Origin: Streptomyces niger | Lineage (GTDB): Bacteria; Actinomycetota; Actinomycetes; Streptomycetales; Streptomycetaceae | Direction of reading: 5' to 3' | Length of the DNA: 64,000 nt | Assembly (NCBI RefSeq): GCF_000718305.1 | Contig: NZ_JOFQ01000010.1 | Location: 124,001-188,000, forward strand | In this document: piece after piece, positions 32,935 to 42,084 of the stretch | How the letters are laid out: each line of letters begins with the position of its first letter | Numbering within the stretch: position 1 is the stretch's first letter | The notes under the pieces: generated by a model | Seen by the model: the letters and a program-made list of their open reading frames with translations, nothing else | Databases searched by the model: none | Told to the model about the DNA's origin: nothing | Made by a program: the position numbers and the translations under genes

Positions 32935-34872
32935 TCAGCTCGGCTCGCGAACCGGGCACCCGCGAGGGCATGAAGCAACTCGCGGTTCCTGGCCACAGGT
33001 ACCGCAAGCCGGGCAGATCGCATGACCTGTGCCGCTTTCAGCCCAGCATGGAGCCGCCAGGAAGACACCCCCGAGCCGGCGGTCGAGGTGAGGCTCAGAA
33101 GCACCGGCGGCGGCAAGACCGTCCATATCCAGTAACGGGAAGGTGCTGCTGCAGGCCAGGCAACGGCGGAGCTCCCACCGGGTGCGACATGAGAAGCAGG
33201 CTGCCGCGAACAGGCCGTTCTCACGCGGTTCGAACACCGTCTGGCGCTGCGTCCCGGTCTTGGCGCATATCGGACACACCGCGAGAAGCTCGGTCTGGGC
33301 AGCGGCGTCTTCCAGCTCCACACGCACGGTACGCAGTCTCTGGGCTTCGTGTTCCGCTGCCCGGCCGCCACCCCGCCGTACACGGTTCCCTTTCAACAGC
33401 CGGGGCAGCTCTTCCAGCTCTTCCGGACGTGGCGGACGTACAACAGCCACACCGTCAGAGTGGGGTTCGAGCCAGCTACAGGCCGCGAGAGCAGACCGCT
33501 CGCCTGCGGCCATGGACACCGTGTATGGGTAGCAGCCGGCGTCGGCGCCCAGGGTCGCCCACTGGATGGCGCGCATCAGACGGCTGACACTGAAAATGTC
33601 CAAGGGGGACAAGGGAGCAACGCCGGCGGGTTGCCCGACTGCATCACCGTGGCGATGCCCGACGCGATATGCGGCCTGGAGGACGCGGGGATCCGCATTC
33701 TGGCGCGAGAGGAGTGCACCTGGATAGACGATGAGGTCACTCTCACCCTCGGCCAGTGGTCGGTTTCGGCGAACGTCGGCGATGAACGCAGCGACCGAGG
33801 CTGCATCGGGCGCTGTGCACAGGTCGGCCGGGACCGGCACTACGCGTAGCACCGATCGTCCACGCCAGTGGACGGTGAACTCGCCGGACTGAGCCCAGGT
33901 CACGGTCAACGACGTGCCCCGCATGCGGAAGCGGCTGGTGCGGCCGGGGCAAGGAGCCGGTTGATCCGCATCCGGGATTGCTTGGAGCAGCCTGCAGGCG
34001 AGCATCAGAAGGAGACCGGTGAAGCGTTCGAAGGCAGTGCGAACTTCCTGGTGGCGGCGGTCTGTTTCGGCCGCTCGAGGTCGGACGGCCTCAATTGCGG
34101 TGCAGGCTTGCCAGAGCACGGCCACCCTGCGGTAATGCAGGTCGCTGCTGAACAGATTCGTCGGGTGCAGTTCGCGAGGCGGTACGGAGCGGTGATCAAC
34201 CGCGCGTGCGAGTGGTGAGTTCAGCATGACCTCCACCGCCGCGAGGGACGATTCGAGCTCCCGCAAGCGCACCTGCGCGGCCTCGTGGTGCCTGCTGGAG
34301 TCCTCGACATTTCTCAGCAGCCCGGTCAGATTCCGCCGGGTCCGCCAAGAGCTTTCCTCTGAGGACATCAACAGACCGTGTACATCGCTCACCATCTTTC
34401 GCAGGTCTCTCAGCTTCGCAATACGCTGCTGAAGATGCGACCTCATGACGTTGAGGACAGCAACAGCGACCCGGTTCTCATAGATGTCGGCGTCCTCCTC
34501 GTTGCGCCGCGCCAGCAGACGGCCCGGCCGAACACCAGCGAGCGTGTGCGAGACCCAGTCCTCCGGGTGGGCAGCCAGACGTGCCGCCGCGCCGGCAGCG
34601 ATGGAGCGCACTCGCGAGATCGGCAATACTTCCTGAGCCGTACGCAGCCGCATGTACGGACGGTGACACACTGTCCGCAGGGCACCGGACTCACGCTCGA
34701 AGGCTTCCTCCACTGGCAGTGCTTCTGTCTCGTCGGAGACGTCGAGAATGATCGGTGGCATGGCCAGCCAGTCATTGAGCCCCGTGGCCTCCTCAGTGAG
34801 CCGGGAGGACAACGCCAGCAGGTGCCGAACGAGGGCGGAGTCAGATTCGGGTTCGCTCGCTTCCCGAGTCAT
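32935..34872 (-). CDS. DUF2357/McrC-like protein with C-terminal zinc-ribbon cluster (island gene 6)
   Basis: A 645-residue protein whose ATG overlaps the stop of the McrB-like gene (ATGA). The region around residues 90-150 (LAAHPEDWVSHTLAGVRPGRLLARRNEEDADIYENRVAVAVLNVM) resembles DUF2357, the McrC-like partner of McrB-type NTPases. A helical segment with coiled-coil character follows to ~260. The C-terminal 113 residues contain twelve Cys: CPIC/CFSC, CLAC, and CPACGTC with CPRGC, forming probably three zinc ribbons. I cannot see the D-ExK residues of a PD-(D/E)xK nuclease, so nucleic-acid binding is safer than cleavage. It is the last gene of the operon. Confidence 0.65.
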   Translation of the reverse strand: MTREASEPESDSALVRHLLALSSRLTEEATGLNDWLAMPPIILDVSDETEALPVEEAFERESGALRTVCHRPYMRLRTAQEVLPISRVRSIAAGAAARLAAHPEDWVSHTLAGVRPGRLLARRNEEDADIYENRVAVAVLNVMRSHLQQRIAKLRDLRKMVSDVHGLLMSSEESSWRTRRNLTGLLRNVEDSSRHHEAAQVRLRELESSLAAVEVMLNSPLARAVDHRSVPPRELHPTNLFSSDLHYRRVAVLWQACTAIEAVRPRAAETDRRHQEVRTAFERFTGLLLMLACRLLQAIPDADQPAPCPGRTSRFRMRGTSLTVTWAQSGEFTVHWRGRSVLRVVPVPADLCTAPDAASVAAFIADVRRNRPLAEGESDLIVYPGALLSRQNADPRVLQAAYRVGHRHGDAVGQPAGVAPLSPLDIFSVSRLMRAIQWATLGADAGCYPYTVSMAAGERSALAACSWLEPHSDGVAVVRPPRPEELEELPRLLKGNRVRRGGGRAAEHEAQRLRTVRVELEDAAAQTELLAVCPICAKTGTQRQTVFEPRENGLFAAACFSCRTRWELRRCLACSSTFPLLDMDGLAAAGASEPHLDRRLGGVFLAAPCWAESGTGHAICPACGTCGQEPRVASCPRGCPVREPS

Positions 34873-37235
34873 CGCCGACCACGCGAGCGGATCTCGTCGT
34901 CCAGTAGCCGCTGCGTCGCCACAGGTTTGTGAGCGCCGTCGAACTGCATCAGGCTCTCGACAAGCTCGGTGCGCAGCGTCTCGAGGGTGTCCGCATGGAT
35001 GTCGTACCGTCCCCGCAGGGATCGCAGAATGCGCGTAGCCAGAAGGTGGTCCAGCGCCTCCCCCGGGCTCCCCTCGGCAGCGACCACGACCGGAGCGAAC
35101 TCCTTGATCTGCAACTCCAGTCGGTTGCCCCAGCCAATGCCGAGTTCTTCGGCGAAACGATCACGCCACTGGTCGTCGAGAAAATCGATGATGCCGACGG
35201 CCTGCGCACCATAGGCGGTCTGCGCTTCGGTGAATGCCTGGCTGAGACTGCGGTACGCGAAGGGCTCTGGGAATGCCGGCGCTGTCTCCGGTAGGTCCGG
35301 GTGCTGCCAGGGCAGTTCCAGCACGAAGGATCGGTCATAGGTCTTGTCGGCGAATCCGACGGTCGTCTCATCGTGATTGGCGGTTCCTATGAACCAGACA
35401 TTCTCCGGGATAGCGATGTGGGTCCCGTCGATGAGCAGATCGGGCGGGTTTTTGACCGGCGCTGTGGTCAGAGCCAGTCGGGGCCGGTCCTTGATGGCGA
35501 GGGCCGACAGCACTCCGCTGAAGTACTGCTCGGGATGGGAAAGGTTCATCTCGTCGAGGACGATGAAGAAGGGGCGGTCCTTGAAAGCAGGGCACTGCGC
35601 ACGGTACAGGGCTTTGGTGAACTCGGACTCATAGAAGATCCGATCGAAGCTGTTGTAATAGCCCATGAGATCCTGAGGATCGCGCCAGCCTGCTTGGACG
35701 GGCACCACGGCCACACTGCTGTCGTTACCGAAGGCGGTGGCCAGCGCACAGGCCAGCCCGGTCTTGCCGATTCCGCTGATTCCCTGGAAGAGATGGAGAC
35801 GGCTCATTGCCATCCCCGCCAGAACCAAGCGCAGGTCGGACAGGTGGTAGGAAAGGCCCGCCTTCTGTCGCATGACTGCCTGCATCTGTCGCACGAGCTC
35901 GGGCAAATTTGGAGCGTGCGCCCCGGACGGCTGCGGTGTGCCGAATTCCCGGTCCATACGCGAACAGGCTGGGAAGGCGTGTCCCTCTTTGCCTGCCTGA
36001 GCAGTGGCCTGGAGCTTGGCCGCTTCCTCATTGAGAAGTTGCTGGAGCTGGCTGTTTGCAGCGCGCAGCCAGTTGTTGGCTTCCAGGTAGTTCTGGCGCT
36101 CGTTGACGGCGATGCGATCACGCTGCAAGGCGGACTCCAGCTCTCCGCGCTCACGCACCAGTTCTTCGTTGTCCGCGGCGAGCTGCACCACCTGCTGCCG
36201 CATTTGCTCGAGCATGCGCGCATCGGCCCGTGGGGCAGTGGCGTTCTCCTCCGACAGACGGGCGTTCTCGGCCCGGAGCTCGCTTATTCGCTCGACGACC
36301 TGCTCCAGAGTCATACCCCCGAGAGAGGCCAGGGCACTGTCGTACTCACGCAGCCGGGTGCTCAGACGCTTGTTGCCCTCGGTGAGGGTGGAGAGCCTGT
36401 GGCGGTCCTCCTCCATCTGCTGAAGCAACTGGTCGGTGCGGCTCGTCACCTCACGCTCGAACCGTTCCGCGCGAGCGGCTTGTTGTTCCTTGAGCGCGGC
36501 CTTGAGCTGGTCGACGTCCTCTCGCTCGTCGTCCAGGCGAAGCCGGGCCGATCGCAGGTCTCGTTCCTGCTGCGCGAGTTCGCTCTCCCGCTGGTCCAGA
36601 GCCGCCTGCGCATCGGCCAGACGTCGTTGTGCCTCACTCCACCGGGACTGCCAGTCCTGTCGTTCGGTGTCGAGGGCGGCGACTGCCGTTCGGCGCTGGT
36701 CGGCCAGCCAGGTTTCCAGCTCACGGCCCGCCTCAAGGCGACGTTCGGCGAACTGCGCTTCCACCGCCTGCTCGCGGTCGGCCAGTGAGCGCTCCTGGTC
36801 GTCAAGGATCTCCGTACGAGCATCGAGCGCGGCGCGCTTCTCCTGTAGGGCGGTGGCCTCCTCCGTCTGACGGGTGACTGCGACCGTGAGCTTCTCCCGC
36901 TCGGTACGAAGCCACTCAGCCTGTACTGCCAAGGCGTCTGCGGCTGCTGCCTGGCGCTCGGCGAGCGCGCGGTAGAGCCGCCAGGCCCTCTCGAGCTCGG
37001 ATACCGCGTCGCCGTCGTCACCCCCCGCAGTGAGAGCCTCTCGTGCCTCTTCCGCAACTTGCTGTATCTCGGTCAGCAATTCTGCGGTGCCGTCCGTCTC
37101 CTTCGGGCCGGTGGTGGCCGCCGCCGGAACCTGCTGACGAGCGCGGGGGGTCGCGGGGTTCTGAGACGCAGCCGGCTGCCCCGGCCACACCGCTCCTTTT
37201 GCCTTTCGACGCGTTCGCGTCTGCTTCTTCCCCAT
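34869..37235 (-). CDS. Coiled-coil plus McrB-like AAA+ NTPase (island gene 5)
   Basis: A 788-residue protein. A short basic N-terminus (GKKQTRTRRKAKG) is followed by a very long coiled coil (about 60-430; EKRAALDARTEILDDQERSL and similar heptads). The AAA+ domain spans ~450-720. Walker A is GISGIGKTGLACALA (about 484-498), Walker B FFIVLDEMNLSHPEQYFSGVL, and the sensor region WFIGTANHDETTVGFADKTYDRSFVLEL. LDEMNLSxxExYFS is the McrB-family signature. McrB proteins form hexamers that power a McrC-type partner, here the next gene. The coiled coil in place of the usual DNA-recognition domain suggests a scaffold or sensor function, which is inference. Confidence 0.85.
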   Translation of the reverse strand: MGKKQTRTRRKAKGAVWPGQPAASQNPATPRARQQVPAAATTGPKETDGTAELLTEIQQVAEEAREALTAGGDDGDAVSELERAWRLYRALAERQAAAADALAVQAEWLRTEREKLTVAVTRQTEEATALQEKRAALDARTEILDDQERSLADREQAVEAQFAERRLEAGRELETWLADQRRTAVAALDTERQDWQSRWSEAQRRLADAQAALDQRESELAQQERDLRSARLRLDDEREDVDQLKAALKEQQAARAERFEREVTSRTDQLLQQMEEDRHRLSTLTEGNKRLSTRLREYDSALASLGGMTLEQVVERISELRAENARLSEENATAPRADARMLEQMRQQVVQLAADNEELVRERGELESALQRDRIAVNERQNYLEANNWLRAANSQLQQLLNEEAAKLQATAQAGKEGHAFPACSRMDREFGTPQPSGAHAPNLPELVRQMQAVMRQKAGLSYHLSDLRLVLAGMAMSRLHLFQGISGIGKTGLACALATAFGNDSSVAVVPVQAGWRDPQDLMGYYNSFDRIFYESEFTKALYRAQCPAFKDRPFFIVLDEMNLSHPEQYFSGVLSALAIKDRPRLALTTAPVKNPPDLLIDGTHIAIPENVWFIGTANHDETTVGFADKTYDRSFVLELPWQHPDLPETAPAFPEPFAYRSLSQAFTEAQTAYGAQAVGIIDFLDDQWRDRFAEELGIGWGNRLELQIKEFAPVVVAAEGSPGEALDHLLATRILRSLRGRYDIHADTLETLRTELVESLMQFDGAHKPVATQRLLDDEIRSRGRR

Positions 37236-37244
37236 GTCGTCAGT

Positions 37245-38687
37245 TCACCTCTTGCTCTTTGTGGATCGGCCACCGCTGAGACCGAGCAGGTGGCGGGCTG
37301 CGTCGTAGGCGAGAGTCCGCATGTGCTCCAGCTCGTCGGGTGCTGGAGCACCGGTCGATCCGTGCGTAGCGTTATTGCGCAGGATCCGTGACCGGTCGAG
37401 GTCCTCAAGGAGCGTGGGACGCGCACGGAGGAATGCGGCGAAGGGATGCCGGGGATTCTCTCCGGCCGCCCAGACGGCCCTGAGTATGTCCCCGGCCAGC
37501 TGCTTGTTCGGATTCCTGCAGTTTTTGCGCATCTCCGGCGGCACGGAGGTAGCGCCCAGGCGCTGAGCAGCCAGCACGAACGTACGCTCACGTACCCCAG
37601 GCACCGTGGACTCCGGCAGTCGGGCGGGGAACAGTTCATTGAGTCCGGGAAGGATGCACTCGAAGACGCGGATCGCATTGCGTGCGGCGTTCTCTCGCTC
37701 CCGCGCAGTGTCCTTGACGAGCGCCAACTCAATGTCCGCGAGGTGATTGAACACCTCCGGGTGGTCCCGGACCTCCTCCCCGAGAGCGCGCACGACATCG
37801 TCACGAGCCACCTCGGCGAGTTCCCGGTCGACCTTGCGCGCCGTTGCGGTCCGGTCACGGCGGTTCCCGCCGAGGAAGTCGTCGATCAGCCGCCCCAGCT
37901 GCTCGTCGCCTTCGATGCGACCAGCCAGCAGGTCGGCGAAGGCGCGGCCGTCACCGACCGCGAAGGGGTCTTCAACGGTCCATTGGCGCCCAGAACCGTC
38001 ATCCCCTTCGACGACGTAGCACACCAGATGAGCCGGGCTCGCAGCGCCGTGGAAGCCGACCCGCCGAGCCGCCACCTCGGTGTTGGCCTGGTCACGGGAC
38101 ACTCCGCGCACACCGCGGGCCGCATGGTCGTGGCTTCTACAGGCTCCGAGCACATCACGTTCCGACGGGCGCATGGAAGAACCGCTGGTCCGCAGTGTCA
38201 GCGCACTGACCTCGCGGGAGGCGCCGGCAGTACCGAACTGGATAGTGACCCAGCGGCCGCGATGCATCCGAAGATCGGCGCGTACCGGATCGGCGACCAG
38301 GATGCGGGGAAGCAGCGTCCCGGTGGCCGGGTCCTGGAAGACACGCACGAGCCGAGGCTCTGCTTCCGCCACCTCTCCCTCCGCCACCGTACGTCGTCCT
38401 GCCTCAGTCAGCTTCAGTCCGGATTGCATCAATCCGCCCTCCACGAGCCGGGCGATGGTGGTACGGCACAGGGCGGCGTCCAGTCCGATCAACCGGGAGA
38501 GGTCACCAACATCGCGGACGCCAGCGGCGCACAGGCGCAACACCACGGTCTGGAATACGTCCAGTGTGCGGGCGTAGCCGGTCGGTGCAGTTACTTGGTG
38601 AACCCACACGGGGAGCAGAAGGGGCTTGTACCGCCCACGGGGCGGGAATGCCAACTGAAAGACCGGGGTCTCACGGTTGAATGACAC
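37245..38687 (-). CDS. Winged-helix protein with candidate C-terminal HEPN RNase domain (island gene 4)
   Basis: A 480-residue protein from a GTG at 38687 that lies 17 nt inside the helicase gene, so it is coupled. Residues ~35-90 look like a winged helix (AAGVRDVGDLSRLIGLDAALCRTTIARLVEGGLMQSGLKLTEAG). A beta-rich middle follows. The C-terminal ~140 residues are helical and contain SRILRNNATHGSTG, with Arg437 and His442 in an R-N-x3-H arrangement (Rx4H). That is the catalytic signature of HEPN ribonucleases. I do not recognise a whole-protein family. The HEPN reading rests on the motif plus helical context and needs structural support. Confidence 0.55.
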   Translation of the reverse strand: MSFNRETPVFQLAFPPRGRYKPLLLPVWVHQVTAPTGYARTLDVFQTVVLRLCAAGVRDVGDLSRLIGLDAALCRTTIARLVEGGLMQSGLKLTEAGRRTVAEGEVAEAEPRLVRVFQDPATGTLLPRILVADPVRADLRMHRGRWVTIQFGTAGASREVSALTLRTSGSSMRPSERDVLGACRSHDHAARGVRGVSRDQANTEVAARRVGFHGAASPAHLVCYVVEGDDGSGRQWTVEDPFAVGDGRAFADLLAGRIEGDEQLGRLIDDFLGGNRRDRTATARKVDRELAEVARDDVVRALGEEVRDHPEVFNHLADIELALVKDTARERENAARNAIRVFECILPGLNELFPARLPESTVPGVRERTFVLAAQRLGATSVPPEMRKNCRNPNKQLAGDILRAVWAAGENPRHPFAAFLRARPTLLEDLDRSRILRNNATHGSTGAPAPDELEHMRTLAYDAARHLLGLSGGRSTKSKR

Positions 38688-41600
38688 GACCGTCGCCCCC
38701 CTTCCTGCACAGTTCCAGAAACGCGGCGAGGGGCTCGACCGCCTTGGGGCTGTCAGGCCCGAACATGTCATCGTCGCCGACCACTGCCAGCAGACGCTGC
38801 TGGCGGCTCATCGCTACGCACAATCGGTTGGTAACGGTCAGGTGCCCGTAAGCGCGCTTGGCGTCGGTGCGTGCGGAGGGTGCGCAGCTGCGCACGGTGG
38901 ACAGATAGGTGACGGAGAACTCCATACCCTGGAAAGCGTCGACGGTGCCGACCCGCAACCGGTCGAGTGGTGTGCCGTCCTCGTCACGGCAGAGCCGGGA
39001 CACCGGCCGCCATCCGCCCGCCTCGGTGTACTCCGCGAGTCCAGCCTTCTTCAGTTCCTTCCACACCTCGGTGACCTGTGCCGCGTAGAAGGAAATGACG
39101 CCGAAGGTCATCTTCGGGTGCTGCTCGATCAACGCGGAGATCTCTGCTGCGATGACGACCGCCTCGGCGTGCCGCGCCCGGCTCGCTCCCCGTCGGGTTT
39201 CGCCACCGGTGGACAGCGGCACGGGCAGCCACACTGCGGGAACTTCCCCGTATCGGTCGATCCCGTGGACGAATTCAGCTGCGTCACGACCGTTGCGCAG
39301 TTTCCTGTCGTAGAAGTTGTCGCTGACGAAGCTTCCGAGGACGGGATGCATACGGAACTGAGTGTCGAGGCGGACGAACCGGGAGTGGCCGTCGCGTGAT
39401 CCGTGCTCCCACTGCCGCGCGAGGCGTTGGAACAAACTCTCCTGCAACCGGTCACGGACGTCGTCGCCGAGCGAACTCAGTTCGCGCTCCACATCGGGTT
39501 CCAGCATGTGGGGGAGCTGAGCGTGATCGCCGACCAACACGATCCGCCGGCGGGCCTGGGAGAGCGGAATGAGCAGATCCAGTGGGTTGGCCCGTGCGGC
39601 CTCGTCCACGATGACCGACTCGAAGACTCCGTCCTGACGGCCGACTTCGACCATGGCCTTGGAAACGGCCTGCTGGCAGGTGGAGGCCAGCGAGACGGTG
39701 TAAGCGCGAAGAGTGTCGTCGACTCCTTCCGGATCGCTGCGCAGATCGTCACGGTAATCGAGCAGCGCCGCAGCGATAGCATCGGGTGATCGGGTCACGG
39801 CCTCCTGGAGTTGTGCGGCCATGCGGTCCAGGATGTCGACGACCGCGGGATCGGCCACGGTGACGTCAGGCAGTCGGACGCGTGCGGCGAGACAGTCGAG
39901 CAGAGCATCGCGCAGCGCGCCGAGCGAGTCGAGCAGTTCGGGTGATGGCGAAGTGGCGCCGACGGCCGCGCGTAGGGGGCCCTCGTACGGGACATCGTCG
40001 ATCAGCGGGCTGTCGGCGAGTTCGAGCCGGGTGAGCAGCGCTCGTGCCGTTCTGGGCCCGTCGTCCTGGAATCCGGTCGCCGTGCAGCGTAGCGACCTGA
40101 TGTAAGGCAGGAGGTCCGCGCGCACCTCGGCGTCGGCTATGGCCGCGACCCTCCTGCGATGCGCCTCGGCCCTGTCCCTGTGACTGCGGAGTTCTCCGAC
40201 CAGTGCCGGTTCAGCCACGTCGCCGAGCTCAGAGAGCACCTGGTCGAGGAATTGCGGCAAGAACTCCGGGGGGACCGGTGCCACTCGGTACATGGCAGCC
40301 AGCTCGGCGGCGGCTCGCCCAGCAGCCAGATGACGCCCCGCCGGGCGCTCGCGCAGCCGTAGGTCGGCGGCACGGGCTGCCTCGATTCGCCAGGTGTCCA
40401 AGGCCACTTTACTGCCCCGGCCACGGGAGTCGACCTTGAGCGGCGGCAGCCCGAAGACCCAACCTCTGCTGACCAGATGGTCCACTGCCGCGTGCTGGAA
40501 GCTCGTCAGCAGGGTACTCCCGGCGACGTCACCGCCCTGTGCCTGATCACCCAGTTGGTTGACCAGTGCAGCGATCACCTGCGTCTTGCCGGTGCCCGGA
40601 GGTCCTTGAATGATCGCCACGTCAGGTGTGTTAAGAGCAGTGAGGACCGCTTCCCGCTGGGCCGGCGTCGGGCCGTGAGGAGCGAAACAATTGATGGCGG
40701 AAGGGGAGAGCTTGGTGATTCGCCGTTGTGCCGGTTGCGGCCAGAATTTCCCCTCCAGCAGGCTCGGCAGCGCAGGAATGTGCGCACCGTCGGTGCGGAG
40801 CTTCTGCATGGCCTTCTCACGCCGGTCGAGCCGACGCTGATCACCGCGGTGTGCCAGGTAGAGCCACCCTCGAGGCGGCGGGTCCTGCTGGTCGTTGAGG
40901 GTGCCGGCGAGCCTCAAGGTCTCGGTGACGCTGTCGTATCCAAGAGGTTCACCGACCCAGGCCCGCACCCTTTGGGCGCGGGAGGCGACCAACCACTCCC
41001 GATCTGTCATCGCGGTGTCCGTCACGGAGACCGGAACCTCCGCTGCTGCCTCGATCTCGACGCGCTCGACTGCTGCCGTGTTCTCCAGCGCGGCTCGGGT
41101 GGCAGGAAGTGCCCGGTTGAGGTCCACCGTGAACGCGCAGCGGCCGTCGGACTCGAGTTTGACGTCGGAATAACGGATGATTCCGAAGCCGCGAATACGG
41201 CCCCTGATGTAGTGGGCCTCCAGCTCCTGGTACCTATCCCACATTGCCAGGTAGCTGTTCTGGCTGGCCACCAGGTCGAGTCCCTGCTGGATGCGCTCGC
41301 GGTCGCGTTGTCTGGCGGACATGTCACGGAAGTCGATGGCCCCCACGGCCAACGCCTTCTGATCGTCGACGCGCTGGTCATGGATCGAGCTGAGGAGGCG
41401 AACGACGCGGTAGCCACCATGGTGTTTCTCGACGTCAGCCATGAGCCCTGGGCCGTGCACCCGGAAGCCGGCCTCGAAGCTGCCAGACGGCCCGGCCGAG
41501 ACCACCATGCGCCTGGCGTCCGTGGTGGCTCCGGGGCGGGGCTCAAGGAAGAGCTCGCGTCTCATGAAATCCATGACGGAGGCGACGTTGGCAGTGTCCG

Positions 41601-42084
41601 CCCGATCCGCGTACTTCGCGGCATCCTCCACGACGGCGTCGTTGACATCGAGAAGCAGTCCCGAGGTGAGCGGGACAGCGAGCCCTACGGCGGGGGCGTA
41701 GAGGTGCACCCGTAAGGTGAAGGGCTCGTCGTGCTCCGGCACGGGCGAGTGCTGTTTTCCTCTACGAGGCCGGCGCGATGCGTCGGACGCGGGCGCTTCC
41801 GGCCGGACTGGATGAGCGGTGACCGTTACGCAACTGTTGCCGGCTGCCTCGATTTCGACGAGCTTCCGTTCGTCCTCGGGAGTCGCCGGCTTGATTCCGA
41901 ACGTTCCGGTGTCCGTGACCAGGTCAACTTGGCCCGTGGGCCGGCAAGAGAGACGTACCTCGCTGCCGTCGGGAAGGGTCCGGCCGGCACACTCCTGAGG
42001 CACTCGGCTCCATAAGAACGACACGAAGACGCCTTCTCCCGGCATACGGGACGGCATGACCGGTTCCTTGAGGCGAACGCTCAC
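38671..42084 (-). CDS. Superfamily 1 DNA/RNA helicase, Upf1/DNA2-like (island gene 3)
   Basis: A 1137-residue helicase starting at the GTG that overlaps the kinase stop (GTGA), with GGAGG 9 nt before it. The N-terminal ~470 residues are a novel-looking region with beta-rich and helical parts. Helicase motifs: Q-motif-like PTPAQREAVLTAL, Walker A IQGPPGTGKTQVIAAL (about 491-506), motif II VIVDEAARANP (about 823), motif III VGDHAQLPHML, motif IV RLDTQFRMHPVL, motif V VGTVDAFQGMEFSVTYLSTVRS and motif VI NRLCVAMSRQQRLLAVVGD. An insertion of ~300 residues between motifs I and II is typical of Upf1/DNA2-type enzymes. No nuclease domain is evident. Confidence 0.9.
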   Translation of the reverse strand: MSVRLKEPVMPSRMPGEGVFVSFLWSRVPQECAGRTLPDGSEVRLSCRPTGQVDLVTDTGTFGIKPATPEDERKLVEIEAAGNSCVTVTAHPVRPEAPASDASRRPRRGKQHSPVPEHDEPFTLRVHLYAPAVGLAVPLTSGLLLDVNDAVVEDAAKYADRADTANVASVMDFMRRELFLEPRPGATTDARRMVVSAGPSGSFEAGFRVHGPGLMADVEKHHGGYRVVRLLSSIHDQRVDDQKALAVGAIDFRDMSARQRDRERIQQGLDLVASQNSYLAMWDRYQELEAHYIRGRIRGFGIIRYSDVKLESDGRCAFTVDLNRALPATRAALENTAAVERVEIEAAAEVPVSVTDTAMTDREWLVASRAQRVRAWVGEPLGYDSVTETLRLAGTLNDQQDPPPRGWLYLAHRGDQRRLDRREKAMQKLRTDGAHIPALPSLLEGKFWPQPAQRRITKLSPSAINCFAPHGPTPAQREAVLTALNTPDVAIIQGPPGTGKTQVIAALVNQLGDQAQGGDVAGSTLLTSFQHAAVDHLVSRGWVFGLPPLKVDSRGRGSKVALDTWRIEAARAADLRLRERPAGRHLAAGRAAAELAAMYRVAPVPPEFLPQFLDQVLSELGDVAEPALVGELRSHRDRAEAHRRRVAAIADAEVRADLLPYIRSLRCTATGFQDDGPRTARALLTRLELADSPLIDDVPYEGPLRAAVGATSPSPELLDSLGALRDALLDCLAARVRLPDVTVADPAVVDILDRMAAQLQEAVTRSPDAIAAALLDYRDDLRSDPEGVDDTLRAYTVSLASTCQQAVSKAMVEVGRQDGVFESVIVDEAARANPLDLLIPLSQARRRIVLVGDHAQLPHMLEPDVERELSSLGDDVRDRLQESLFQRLARQWEHGSRDGHSRFVRLDTQFRMHPVLGSFVSDNFYDRKLRNGRDAAEFVHGIDRYGEVPAVWLPVPLSTGGETRRGASRARHAEAVVIAAEISALIEQHPKMTFGVISFYAAQVTEVWKELKKAGLAEYTEAGGWRPVSRLCRDEDGTPLDRLRVGTVDAFQGMEFSVTYLSTVRSCAPSARTDAKRAYGHLTVTNRLCVAMSRQQRLLAVVGDDDMFGPDSPKAVEPLAAFLELCRKGGDGRVIQP

